Shown: positions 36,625 to 45,380 of the stretch, one piece after another | How the letters are laid out: the number at the start of each line of letters is the position of its first letter | How positions within the stretch are numbered: position 1 is the first letter of the stretch | Source of the DNA: Bacillus thuringiensis | Lineage (GTDB): Bacteria; Bacillota; Bacilli; Bacillales; Bacillaceae_G | Direction: 5' to 3' | Assembly (NCBI RefSeq): GCF_014932895.1 | Contig: NZ_JACYOF010000001.1 | Location: 186,001-250,000, forward strand | DNA length: 64,000 nt | Position numbers and translations under genes: made by a program | Notes under the pieces: model-generated | The model's database searches: none | What the model was told of the DNA's origin: nothing | Seen by the model: only the letters and a program-made list of their open reading frames with translations

Positions 36625-38775
36625 TTATGGCTGTTCTGCTTCTTGTTGCGGTTCGAGAGGTGGTACGAGTGTGACACCTAATTCTGTACCCGGTTGCAGC
36701 AGCGTTCCTTCTGCCACACTTTGTTCAGTGACGTATCCGGTACCAGAAGGTTTTAAGTTAAGCTGTAATGTTTTTGCTAAATTCATAACATCACGCAATG
36801 CCCAGCCTTGTATATTTGGCATTGTAGGCTTATCTCCCACTAAGAAGACTCGATCACCTTTTAATGTTTGTTCAGTCGCTTTTGGTACTTGTTGCTGCAC
36901 TTTCCCTTCACCTAGTACAATTGGACGGAGTTTTGCTTTATCAATCGCTTTCCCCGCTTCATCCATCGTTTTACCAGTTACATCTGGAACAGCAGTTTGT
37001 TGTTTTTTTAACTGTTTTTTCGGATCTTTCACTTCATTTGGCTTAATCTTTAAATACTCTAAACTATTTTTTGTTACATATTTAAAAATATCAGCTAAAG
37101 GCTGTGCACCGCTCTCATCATCTTTCAGTTTCGGCTGTTTAACAGCTACATACACAACAAGTTGCGGATCGTCCATCGGCGCCATCCCTAAGAATGAGAA
37201 TATATAATTCTCTCTTCCTGTCATATAACCACCTTTTCCATCCGGAATTTGCGCTGTCCCTGTTTTACCACCAACTGAATATCCATCGACTTTATAAGCA
37301 GTTCCTGTTCCTTTCGGAGATGTAACAACACTCTCTAACAATTGTCTTACTTGCGCTGCTGTTTCTTTCGTGACAGGCTTCCCGACTTCTTCTGGCTTAT
37401 TTTCTAATTTCACTTGCCCTGTTATCGGATCTACAATTTTGTCAATTGCATATGGTTTCATCATTTTCCCATCATTCGCAATGGCTGTTGCAGCTTGTAC
37501 AAGCTGAATTGGCGTTACAGTAGAACCTTGTCCAAATGCTGTTGTTACTTGCTGTATTTGCTGATCAAATAAAATTGTATTCGAACCTTCACCAGGTAAA
37601 TCAATATTTGTTTTCTCATCCAACCCAAAAGCATGGATATATTTACGGAACCGTTCTGGACCAAGTTTTTGATCCCCTAAAATCGCAAACGCTACGTTTG
37701 AAGAGCGCTCTACCCCTTCATCAAATGTAATAGAGCCCCATCCAGCACCGCCGTTATGATCTTTTATTTTCCGGTTGCCGACTTGATATGTACCAGACTG
37801 ATAATAATCTTGTCCCTTGTACACACCTTCATTAATAGCTGCCGCTAATGTGAAAATTTTCATTGTTGACCCAGGTTCAAATGCATTTGCAATCGCATCA
37901 TTGAAGAAATACTTAATTTGACGATCATTAGGGTCATAACTAGGTTTAGTGGACATCGCTAATATTTTTCCAGTTTTCGGATCTGCAACAATCCCTATTA
38001 AACTTTCTGGATCATATTGCTTCCCTGCCGCTTTCATCGCTTCTTCTAAATAACTTTGTATACGTTGATCGATTGTTAAATATGCGTTATCTCCATTTTT
38101 AGGTGCCTTTACATTCACTTTTCCACCATCGAGAGATACACCTTTACGATCACCTGTATAAGCTACTTCTCCGTTAGAAGCACTTAAATATTTATCCAAA
38201 CTTTTCTCTAAGCCAAATTGGCCCACCGAGGTTCCCTTATCATTTGGTTTCGCATGACCTATGACGTAAGATGCAAAATCACCGTTTGGATACACTCTTG
38301 CATTTTCTGTAATAAAAGATATTCCCGGCAACTTCAACGCTTCTATTTGTTCCTTCTGTTCTTTCGTCAAATCCTTACCTAGCGTTCCAAATTCGACTTG
38401 ACTTCTGCCTTCCTTATTTAACGCAGCTAAAATATCCTCTTCACCTTTTCCGAGTACTCCAGCAATTTTCTTCGCGGTTTCCTCTTTATTCTCAACAGGT
38501 TTAGCACCTTTTAACTCAGCTACAAGTTTATAAGAGTTTGCGTCTTGCGCTAACACATGACCATTTTGGTCATAAATCGTTCCTCGATTCGCTTCGAGTA
38601 CTCCAGTTTTACTATGTTTTTGCTTTGCAAGTTGATCTAAATCCTGATTATGCACTGTTCCTGTTGCTTGTATGTAAAAAAATCGGGCTAATAACAGCAA
38701 AAAGAGCAGGAGGAAAAATATCATAAAATAACCTGCTCCCTTATTGGTATGAAATTTAGTCATATTTCTCTTCAT
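36625..38775 (-). CDS. pbpB: Penicillin-binding protein 2B (septal transpeptidase)
   Basis: Essential divisome transpeptidase (FtsI homologue). The 716-residue protein has one N-terminal membrane segment (about 16-36), a dimerisation domain, a transpeptidase domain with STMK (FEPGSTMKIF), SSN (VERSSNVAF) and KTG (GGKTGTAQIP), and two C-terminal PASTA domains (about 590-710), the usual PBP2B architecture. Preceded by ftsL with 21 bases between. Confidence 0.96.
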   Translation of the reverse strand: MKRNMTKFHTNKGAGYFMIFFLLLFLLLLARFFYIQATGTVHNQDLDQLAKQKHSKTGVLEANRGTIYDQNGHVLAQDANSYKLVAELKGAKPVENKEETAKKIAGVLGKGEEDILAALNKEGRSQVEFGTLGKDLTKEQKEQIEALKLPGISFITENARVYPNGDFASYVIGHAKPNDKGTSVGQFGLEKSLDKYLSASNGEVAYTGDRKGVSLDGGKVNVKAPKNGDNAYLTIDQRIQSYLEEAMKAAGKQYDPESLIGIVADPKTGKILAMSTKPSYDPNDRQIKYFFNDAIANAFEPGSTMKIFTLAAAINEGVYKGQDYYQSGTYQVGNRKIKDHNGGAGWGSITFDEGVERSSNVAFAILGDQKLGPERFRKYIHAFGLDEKTNIDLPGEGSNTILFDQQIQQVTTAFGQGSTVTPIQLVQAATAIANDGKMMKPYAIDKIVDPITGQVKLENKPEEVGKPVTKETAAQVRQLLESVVTSPKGTGTAYKVDGYSVGGKTGTAQIPDGKGGYMTGRENYIFSFLGMAPMDDPQLVVYVAVKQPKLKDDESGAQPLADIFKYVTKNSLEYLKIKPNEVKDPKKQLKKQQTAVPDVTGKTMDEAGKAIDKAKLRPIVLGEGKVQQQVPKATEQTLKGDRVFLVGDKPTMPNIQGWALRDVMNLAKTLQLNLKPSGTGYVTEQSVAEGTLLQPGTELGVTLVPPLEPQQEAEQP

Positions 38776-38796
38776 CTTTCCTTCACACCTATCGCC

Positions 38797-39159
38797 TTAC
38801 TTGAGGCCTTTCACATTATTCGCATTAATTTCTAGCCCGTGTTTTTTTGCAACTTCAGCGATTCGTTCATAGCGACTTAACTTCTCTACTTCAGCCTGCA
38901 ATTCTTGATTTTCTTTTTGCTGCTGTACAATTTTTTCTTCGATCGTCGCTGCTTCTACATTAACTTGATAAAGGCCTGCTTTATTCCCAATAAACGCTAC
39001 ACAGGCATACAATAAAAAACCAACAAACGCTACATACATCAGTTTTTCGATCCTTGTAATCTTCGCTTTAACCTTCGGCTTAACCAGCTGCTGTGGGGGC
39101 GTTTGAATCTGTACATCTTCTTGCGCTTGTTGTTTGTACTTTACAGCTAAATTAGTCAT
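38797..39159 (-). CDS. ftsL: Cell division protein FtsL
   Basis: A 120-residue bitopic divisome protein: basic cytoplasmic tail (1-38), one membrane segment (about 39-60) and an extracellular coiled coil (EEKIVQQQKENQELQAEVEK) that pairs with DivIC. Small size and position between rsmH and pbpB are as expected. In B. subtilis it is unstable and its level limits division. Confidence 0.93.
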   Translation of the reverse strand: MTNLAVKYKQQAQEDVQIQTPPQQLVKPKVKAKITRIEKLMYVAFVGFLLYACVAFIGNKAGLYQVNVEAATIEEKIVQQQKENQELQAEVEKLSRYERIAEVAKKHGLEINANNVKGLK

Positions 39160-39174
39160 ACCTCTCTCTCCCTT

Positions 39175-40107
39175 TTATCGTTTTTCAGCGATTCTCAACT
39201 TCGCAGAACGCGCTCGATTATTTTCTTCTAACTCCATATCAGAAGGTAAAATCGGTTTTCTTGTAACAAGCTTTAATTTCGGCTTAAATTCATCCGGAAT
39301 AATTGGTAATCCTGGCGGCAATTGTGGCGTTGTGCTATTTCGCTTAAACGTTGTTTTACAAATACGATCTTCCAAAGAATGGAATGTTATGACACTAACT
39401 CTTCCACCAGGCTTGACCATCTCGATTGCTGATTCCAACGCTTCTTCAAATACTTTCAATTCATCATTTACAGCAATACGGATTGCCTGAAACACTCTCT
39501 TCGCAGGATGTCCACCAGTTCTACGAGCAGGAGCTGGAATACCCTCTTTAATTAGTTCTACTAATTCTCCTGTCGTTTCAATAGCTTTATTCTCGCGATA
39601 TGCTTCAATTTTCCTTGCTATTTGTTTTGAAAATTTCTCTTCACCATACTGGAAGAAAATTCTTACGAGTTGTTCATATGACCAGCTATTTACAACATCA
39701 TATGCTGTTAATGGGGCATCTTGATCCATCCGCATATCTAACGGTGCATCATGATGATAACTAAAACCACGCTCTGGTGTATCTAATTGTGGGGATGAAA
39801 CACCTAAATCGAATAAAATACCGTCTACTTCTGTTATACCTAATTCCTGTAATTTTTCAGATAAATAACGGAAATTGCTCTTTACCGTTACAAACTGCTC
39901 ACCGTATGAAGAAAATTTTTCTTTCGCATTTTGAATCGCTATCTCATCTTGATCAAACGCAATTAATTTTCCACCATCAGTTAATTGGGATAATAAATAA
40001 GAACTATGTCCTCCCCCCCCCAGTGTACAATCTACATATGTACCATCTGGCTTTATATCTAAGCCGTCTACTGTTTCTTTCAAAAGCACTGTTACGTGTT
40101 TAAACAT
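39175..40107 (-). CDS. rsmH: 16S rRNA (cytosine1402-N4)-methyltransferase RsmH (MraW)
   Basis: Methylates C1402 in the ribosomal P site using SAM. At 310 residues it has the SAM motif [13 protein letters not shown] with the glycine loop at 30-33, and [11 protein letters not shown] and HSLEDRICK segments. ATG at 40107 follows AGTAGGTG; a longer in-frame start at 40173 adds 22 residues without homology. A run of nine G (minus strand; 40013-40021) encodes the glycine loop. mraZ, normally just upstream, is absent. Confidence 0.96.
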   Translation of the reverse strand: MFKHVTVLLKETVDGLDIKPDGTYVDCTLGGGGHSSYLLSQLTDGGKLIAFDQDEIAIQNAKEKFSSYGEQFVTVKSNFRYLSEKLQELGITEVDGILFDLGVSSPQLDTPERGFSYHHDAPLDMRMDQDAPLTAYDVVNSWSYEQLVRIFFQYGEEKFSKQIARKIEAYRENKAIETTGELVELIKEGIPAPARRTGGHPAKRVFQAIRIAVNDELKVFEEALESAIEMVKPGGRVSVITFHSLEDRICKTTFKRNSTTPQLPPGLPIIPDEFKPKLKLVTRKPILPSDMELEENNRARSAKLRIAEKR

Positions 40108-40445
40108 TGTTGCACCTACTCTTTTTCCAATAATTATGTTGAATGCATTCCTTCCTCTAAATACATATTTCACAATTAGAGAACGAAATACTACTCAAGA
40201 ACGACTCAGTTAACTTACCAACAAAGGCAGCATACTATACAAATCGCCATTTCCTTTTATTATATACTAAATTTTATCATCTTTTGCGGGAATTTAAATA
40301 AAAAACTGTCGAAAAAGAGAATAATACGTTTACATTTTGTGCTGTTTTGTCATATATTTAAGTATCCTGCATACATACAATCTCCGTTGATTTTTAATTG
40401 ATAATTCAGAAAAAAATCACTTCACAGTAAATTCAACGGAATAAA
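40108..40445. other. Non-coding gap upstream of rsmH; mraZ absent
   Basis: Between the bshC terminator and rsmH there is no reading frame like mraZ (about 143 codons expected). A -10-like TATAAT lies at 40259-40264 on the minus strand without a good -35 partner and may start the rsmH-ftsL-pbpB transcript, leaving a leader of about 145 bases. No remnant of MraZ could be recognised in any frame. Confidence 0.6.
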
Positions 40446-40474
40446 AATAAAATCCTGCTCCAAAGAGCAAGATT
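40446..40474 (-). terminator. Intrinsic terminator after bshC
   Basis: Stem AATCTTGCTC / GAGCAGGATT (one mismatch) with four-base loop, followed on the minus strand by TTATTTTTAT. Confidence 0.78.
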
Positions 40475-42091
40475 CTATAGTTTTATAACATGATGCTTCC
40501 CGTCCCAAGAAAATGAATTTTCCATTACTCGGTCAATGAAATCCAAACCGAACCGATTTAAATAATAACATACATTCCACACACGCTCCTGCGGCGCACC
40601 TAATGGACGAAGGGCAAATTGTATACGACGGAATTTATTTAACTGAACCTCATGTTTTTTCTCAATATTTCTTTTCAACATTCTTTCCAATAGTTCGATT
40701 TGTTCATTAATTTTCAATTCATTTTTCCCTGCAAACGCACTTAATCCTGGATCTATTTTCTTCACAAACTGCTGTAATGATGTATGAATTTCACCGATTT
40801 CTTTTTTCACTTCTGTAAAACGTTCATCAATCGGTTCCTCTATTTGGTTAGCCAACCAGTTTTCACGCAGGTTATCTATATTATCCAAAAATGGATCGCT
40901 CTCTTGCAACTGTAAATCATTTAAATCTGTCGCTATATCTCTCTCCACATAAGTAATTGTAAGACGAGGAACGACAGGTGGGATTTGGAAACCGACAGTA
41001 TGGAACACTTGTTGCAACTCACTCCAATATGCTAACTCTCCCGGACCCCCAATAAAAGCGAGCGTAGGAAATACATACTCTTGCATAAGAGGACGTGTTA
41101 CAACATTATTACTAAAACGTTCTGGACTTCTCTCCATCTCTTCAATCAATTCGTCATATGAAAAAGAATGTGCTCCATCTTTTCCAACAAACTTTCCTTG
41201 AATGTCTTCAAGCAATACCCGCTCATTATCAATTTCCATGAATACATGCACAGCATTAGGCTTTGTTTCAATAATCGGTTTATACCCTAACTTTTTAATT
41301 ACTTCTTGTTGATTATGAAGCCCCTCTTGCAATTCTTTATACTTACTTATAATTTGCTTAAAAAATGGAACTTCTAACTTTCTTAATTCAGGCTGATGCG
41401 AATCGACAAGAATTAAACCAGCATTAGTGAACATTTTCGTAATTAGGTAAGCAAAGAAATCTACATACGTATTCGATTTATTCAAAGCATCATCAATAAA
41501 TCGTAATACATCCTTTGTAAAATTCGTTTCTGGGTACGTTTTAAAAATCTCTTCAATCCACTTTCTACAGTCTTCAACAGAAAGTTCACTCTCAGAAGCA
41601 CTCGCCTTTTTCGGATTACGATCATGAAAAATAGTCTTTTTTATTTTTTTATTTTTCGTTACAAAAGTATGATTAATCTCATCCATATCATGGTCTTCAC
41701 CTGCAACCCAGAAGACAGGAACAACTCTAACTCCTAAACTTTCTTCCTTTTCCTTCGCAAGCTGTAAAATTGAAATAATTTTATGAATTGTATACAGCGG
41801 TCCAGTTAATACCCCCGCTTGTTGTCCAGCTATAACAACATATGTATTTTCATCTTCAAGCGCTTTTATATTTTGAATTGTAGATTCTCCCGCTTGCAAT
41901 TTTGTATTATATTCTAATAAATGCGCTACTAAATCTCGACGGAAAAACTCCCTTTCACGCAAATCATGTAAACGTTGTTTAAAAGCATCTTCTGTTAACA
42001 TATAATCAAAACACGACTGTATCTCTTTTTTACCTTTCATATAGTCCGCTACAACACCTTGTTGCGGAACAGAGATTTCTTTTATCTCCAT
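40475..42091 (-). CDS. bshC: Bacillithiol biosynthesis cysteine ligase BshC
   Basis: Adds cysteine to glucosaminyl-malate in the last step of bacillithiol synthesis. The 538-residue protein has the nucleotidyltransferase-like core (VIAGQQAGVLTGPLYTIHK and FWVAGEDHDMDEINH, the latter a family signature) and a C-terminal coiled-coil region. ATG at 42091 follows AAAGGAAG; an in-frame ATG at 42160 would overlap the end of panE. Next to panE as in B. subtilis (yllA). Confidence 0.94.
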   Translation of the reverse strand: MEIKEISVPQQGVVADYMKGKKEIQSCFDYMLTEDAFKQRLHDLREREFFRRDLVAHLLEYNTKLQAGESTIQNIKALEDENTYVVIAGQQAGVLTGPLYTIHKIISILQLAKEKEESLGVRVVPVFWVAGEDHDMDEINHTFVTKNKKIKKTIFHDRNPKKASASESELSVEDCRKWIEEIFKTYPETNFTKDVLRFIDDALNKSNTYVDFFAYLITKMFTNAGLILVDSHQPELRKLEVPFFKQIISKYKELQEGLHNQQEVIKKLGYKPIIETKPNAVHVFMEIDNERVLLEDIQGKFVGKDGAHSFSYDELIEEMERSPERFSNNVVTRPLMQEYVFPTLAFIGGPGELAYWSELQQVFHTVGFQIPPVVPRLTITYVERDIATDLNDLQLQESDPFLDNIDNLRENWLANQIEEPIDERFTEVKKEIGEIHTSLQQFVKKIDPGLSAFAGKNELKINEQIELLERMLKRNIEKKHEVQLNKFRRIQFALRPLGAPQERVWNVCYYLNRFGLDFIDRVMENSFSWDGKHHVIKL

Positions 42092-42170
42092 ATAATTCTT
42101 CCTTTCGTATCCAGTACTCTCATCAATCCACATTGTAGTCAATGTTTCACTTAAAAGCAAAGAATAACAC

Positions 42171-43061
42171 TTATACTTTTGCTTCTAACCCTTTTATTGC
42201 ATCGAACAAAAATTGAAGCGTCGGAACTTGGCGCTGTTGTTTCTTAGCTTCTTCTAATACATATCCAACAATCGCATCGATTTCCGTTTGTCTAGCCGCT
42301 TTTACATCTGCCAGCATAGATGATGTATTATGAGACGTTCTTTCACACACACTTCGCACCATCTGCCATACCATTTCTTTTTCTGCTTTAACAAGAAATA
42401 CGACTTCCTGAAACACTCGCTCCATCATTTGATAAAAAAATGGATTCGTAATCAACTCACCGTTCTGAACTCGCAATAACGCTGTCAATGGATTGATACA
42501 TACATTTACTACTAATTTTTTGTGCATAATATCTTCCCAATCAGCTTCTATTTGAATTGGAAAATGAGTAAATGGAAAGCACGGAAATACTTTTTTAAAA
42601 CATATAGATTGACCACGCATTACCCCAAACTTTGTTACACCTATTCCGGTATGATAAACTGTATGCCCTCCTTCTTTTTTCGCACCATGTTCTACAATAC
42701 CAACAGCTATATTTTCATTCCCTATTTTTTGCATAACATGAAGATGTGACATTCCGTTTTGCAAAAAGATTAATGATGATTCTCCCTGCACAAAAGGTAA
42801 TATGTCAGTTATATGATATTGTTTCACAGCAATAAATATATAATCTAACTTCTGATCTAGCATACTTTCTATTGGTAAAACAGATGGAAATACCGTTTCA
42901 CTTCTCCCATCTCTAATACAAGTTATACCCGTTCCATTCAATTCTTCAGCCTGCTTAGCCGTTCTTGTAAACAACGTAACATCCTGATTACTTTTTTGTA
43001 AATAATATGTATACAATAGACCGATAGCCCCTGGCCCCACAATTCCAATTTTCATTTTCAC
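42171..43061 (-). CDS. panE: 2-dehydropantoate 2-reductase
   Basis: NADPH-dependent reduction of ketopantoate to pantoate for CoA synthesis. The 296 residues begin with the Rossmann loop GIVGPGAIGLLY (6-17), and the C-terminal all-helical domain includes VVNVCINPLTALLR with the catalytic Lys in the preceding HKKLVVN. SD is weak. Corresponds by position to ylbQ of B. subtilis; many B. cereus genomes carry a second panE-like gene, so the main enzyme cannot be decided here. Confidence 0.88.
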   Translation of the reverse strand: MKMKIGIVGPGAIGLLYTYYLQKSNQDVTLFTRTAKQAEELNGTGITCIRDGRSETVFPSVLPIESMLDQKLDYIFIAVKQYHITDILPFVQGESSLIFLQNGMSHLHVMQKIGNENIAVGIVEHGAKKEGGHTVYHTGIGVTKFGVMRGQSICFKKVFPCFPFTHFPIQIEADWEDIMHKKLVVNVCINPLTALLRVQNGELITNPFFYQMMERVFQEVVFLVKAEKEMVWQMVRSVCERTSHNTSSMLADVKAARQTEIDAIVGYVLEEAKKQQRQVPTLQFLFDAIKGLEAKV

Positions 43062-43261
43062 ACAAGGAATTCAAATTACGTTCCCTTGCCTGCCCCCCTT
43101 ATTTACATCTTCCTAACTTACCTGAACACAGCCTATAATTTCACTGTATCCTGACAAACAAATACAATCTCTTCTTTCACTATATATACTACCTATTAAT
43201 ATGCTTCTACTCTTAGTTTAGCAAATCCTCAAAAAAATAATAAAAGAAATATACTATATTC

Positions 43262-43290
43262 TTCATAAAAACAAAAAAATAAGTTATAAT
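43262..43290 (+). promoter_or_regulatory. SigA promoter of ylbP
   Basis: -35 TTCATA (43262-43267), 17-bp A-rich spacer, -10 TATAAT (43285-43290), 60 bases upstream of the ylbP ATG. The rest of the panE-ylbP gap (43062-43261) is AT-rich with nothing else I can name. Confidence 0.65.
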
Positions 43291-43349
43291 ATTATTATAA
43301 ATTTTTTTACTTTTCTGCATTCAACAAGATAAGAAAAGGATGTGTTGTA

Positions 43350-43823
43350 ATGGGATTCCCAAAAGTTGAGCGCTTGCTCATCAATTATAAAACATTAGAT
43401 GAATTTAAAAATTTTAAAGGGTGTGGAGCTCAAGAGCTATCCATGCTGGAAGAATTACAAGCAAACATTATTGAAAATGATAGTGAATCTCCATTTTACG
43501 GCATTTATTATGGTGGATCACTAATCGCACGTATGAGTCTATATATGAAAAGGAACGGCGGAGAACCATTCGAAATTACAGGTCCTTACCTAGAACTTTA
43601 TAAACTTGAAGTGCTACCGACTTTTCAAAAACAAGGCTTCGGACAAATGCTTGTGAATTATGCGAAACAACTACAATTTCCAATTAAAACGATAGCACGT
43701 ATCCATTCGGCTGGTTTTTGGGATAAGTTAAATTTCCAACCTGTATCAGTAACTGATGGTGATTTTTATATTTGGCACCCAGAAACAAATTTGAATGCGG
43801 TTACAAGCGAAGAGTCCGCTTAA
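43350..43823 (+). CDS. ylbP: GNAT-family N-acetyltransferase YlbP
   Basis: A 157-residue single-domain acetyltransferase. The acetyl-CoA-binding region is YKLEVLPTFQKQGFGQMLVNYAK (QxxGxG/A type: QKQGFGQ), preceded by the beta-strand block LIARMSLYMK. The substrate is unknown. It is one of few plus-strand genes here, divergent from panE and convergent with gerR, with its own promoter and a shared terminator. Confidence 0.88.
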   Translation: MGFPKVERLLINYKTLDEFKNFKGCGAQELSMLEELQANIIENDSESPFYGIYYGGSLIARMSLYMKRNGGEPFEITGPYLELYKLEVLPTFQKQGFGQMLVNYAKQLQFPIKTIARIHSAGFWDKLNFQPVSVTDGDFYIWHPETNLNAVTSEESA

Positions 43824-43827
43824 AAAA

Positions 43828-43860
43828 TAAAAAAACAGCTGCGTAACAGCTGTTTTTTTA
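43828..43860. terminator. Bidirectional terminator between ylbP and gerR
   Basis: An 11-bp stem AAAAACAGCTG / CAGCTGTTTTT with five-base loop, A tract on one side and T tract on the other; serves both convergent genes. Confidence 0.9.
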
Positions 43861-44364
43861 TTTTTTCAACTTCTCTAATTTCCCATTCGAACGAGCAATA
43901 TTTCTTTCCGCTACCATCACACTTCTTTTTTGATCGATATAATCAAGCAACGTTCTATATTCTTCCTCATATACTGATAATCGCTCAAGAAGACGTTCTC
44001 TCTCTGTTTGTAACGATTCAATTTGTTGTTGTAACACCATTAAAGAGTTTTCATCTTTATAATTTTGCAAGAAATCAATAACATCATTCAACGTAATTGA
44101 CGTAGGCTCTAATACCTTTGTCTCTTTCACTTCATAATTTTCTACTTTACGAAGTTGCTTCGCTTCTTCAATACGTTCTTTGTATTGCTTTCTAACGTAA
44201 GAATTCCATCTAAATCCACATGCTGCTGGTGTACGAGACAAATGTCTCCCAACTTCTTTAAAGGCAGAAAGTTGCGTTCCACCTTCTCGAATATGCCGGA
44301 GTACTACTTCTGCCAGAAGCAAATCTTCATCATCAGTCCAAGCATCTTGTCTTGTTGTCGCCAT
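43858..44364 (-). CDS. gerR: RsfA-family sporulation transcription regulator (GerR/YlbO)
   Basis: A 168-residue DNA-binding protein: N-terminal Myb/SANT-like domain ([17 protein letters not shown], then [18 protein letters not shown]; about 5-65) and a C-terminal coiled coil (about 110-165). This is the RsfA/GerR family; position next to ylbP and rpmF matches B. subtilis ylbO (gerR), a SigE-dependent mother-cell regulator of coat genes. ATG at 44364 follows GGGAGGAC. Confidence 0.83.
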   Translation of the reverse strand: MATTRQDAWTDDEDLLLAEVVLRHIREGGTQLSAFKEVGRHLSRTPAACGFRWNSYVRKQYKERIEEAKQLRKVENYEVKETKVLEPTSITLNDVIDFLQNYKDENSLMVLQQQIESLQTERERLLERLSVYEEEYRTLLDYIDQKRSVMVAERNIARSNGKLEKLKK

Positions 44365-44446
44365 CTCTCTAGTCCTCCCTATGCATTTTTTATTAAGCAT
44401 ATGCAGTTACTAGAAAAGATAGAATACAACAAATAAATAATTAGAC

Positions 44447-44488
44447 AAAAAAATAAACGTAGAAGATATCTTCTACGTTTATTTTTTG
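44447..44488. terminator. Bidirectional terminator after rpmF
   Basis: A perfect 20-bp-per-arm palindrome (44448-44467 with 44468-44487), AAAAAATAAACGTAGAAGAT and its complement, directly downstream of rpmF and upstream of gerR; strong terminator on both strands. Confidence 0.92.
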
Positions 44489-44491
44489 CAA

Positions 44492-44665
44492 TTACTTGCT
44501 GATTACTTCTTTACCTTTGTAAGTACCGCATGCTTTACATACACGGTGAGCTAATTTCGCTTCACCACAGCTTGGGCACTCTACCATACCAGGTACTGAT
44601 AATTTGAAATGCGTACGACGCTTTCTTTTTACTGTTTTAGAAGTTCTTCTAAAAGGTACAGCCAT
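44492..44665 (-). CDS. rpmF: 50S ribosomal protein L32
   Basis: A 57-residue ribosomal protein beginning [20 protein letters not shown], with a zinc ribbon CPSC...CKAC (residues about 30-46), i.e. the zinc-binding C+ form. ATG at 44665 follows AAGGAGGTGG; longer in-frame starts run into ylbN. The ylbN-rpmF pair is conserved across bacteria. Confidence 0.97.
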
Positions 44666-44726
44666 TCTTCCCACCTCCTTAAAAGAAATAGTTATTTTCA
44701 TATGAAGGCCTGAACCAGTCTTCCGA

Positions 44727-45227
44727 TTATTTGTCAAAAAACTTTGCAAGACCTGCTAACCTTGGATCAACAGGCTTTTCTTTGTTTTCTTCCGAAATCA
44801 CTTGCCAGTCTTGACCTTGCGTCGGTGCTCCACCAGAAACATCATCACTGAAAATTTGCATTGGAATCTCCAAAAGTATATTTTCCTTGATTACGGGCAG
44901 TAAGTCAAGTACTTCTCCTTCTAAACAATGAATTTCAGCTTCCGTTTCAAATTCTTCTTGTGAAGTTTGGAACACCTCAGTTGTTTTAATGTCAAATGGT
45001 AATGTCACATCTACTAAAGAGCGAGAACATGGTAAAACCATGCTTCCAGTTATATGTAGATGAAACGTAAACTTACCGGAGCCAAAATCAACTCTTCCCG
45101 TTACATGAACAGGAGTAACTTCGCGAATTTCTTTCTCGACCTCTTTTAGCTCACTTACATCTACCATCTCATCCAATGTCAATCCTTTATTTCTCAATTT
45201 ATTCAATTGATGGATGGACCATTTCAT
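44727..45227 (-). CDS. ylbN: YceD/DUF177 family protein YlbN
   Basis: A 166-residue protein of the YceD (DUF177) family, nearly always encoded just before rpmF; E. coli and plant relatives are implicated in 23S rRNA accumulation. The family motif [15 protein letters not shown] and the acidic C-terminus ([13 protein letters not shown]) are present. ATG follows GAGGTGATATGAT. Confidence 0.93.
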
Positions 45228-45255
45228 ATCATATCACCTCAAGGCAACAAACAAA

Positions 45256-45284
45256 ATTATAGCTAGCCATTTTATATTTGTCAA
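45256..45284 (-). promoter_or_regulatory. Consensus SigA promoter of ylbN-rpmF
   Basis: -35 TTGACA (45279-45284), 17-bp spacer, -10 TATAAT (45256-45261): a full consensus match in all twelve positions, fitting high demand for a ribosomal protein. Its -35 box overlaps that of the divergent tmcAL promoter. Confidence 0.88.
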
Positions 45285-45306
45285 TGTTTTTTCTTTACAC
45301 TATAAT
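45278..45306 (+). promoter_or_regulatory. SigA promoter of tmcAL
   Basis: -35 TTGTCA (45278-45283), 17-bp spacer, -10 TATAAT (45301-45306), giving a leader of about 68 bases before the proposed start. Confidence 0.84.
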
Positions 45307-45380
45307 GAAGTCATCATAGGAAATAATATATAGATTATCACGTTTTCTAAAAAGATGCTACATCGAAAGGAGAGATTACC

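Noticed and set aside
36671-37207. 178-codon open frame on plus, opposite pbpB
   Set aside because: It mirrors pbpB codons, has no recognisable domain or SD, and pbpB is certain.
40108-40445. Possible mraZ remnant
   Set aside because: No stretch in any frame resembles MraZ, so this is called non-coding and not a pseudogene.
44365-44447. SigE-like -10 (CATATGCT) upstream of gerR
   Set aside because: Only six of eight positions match and no -35 at correct spacing.
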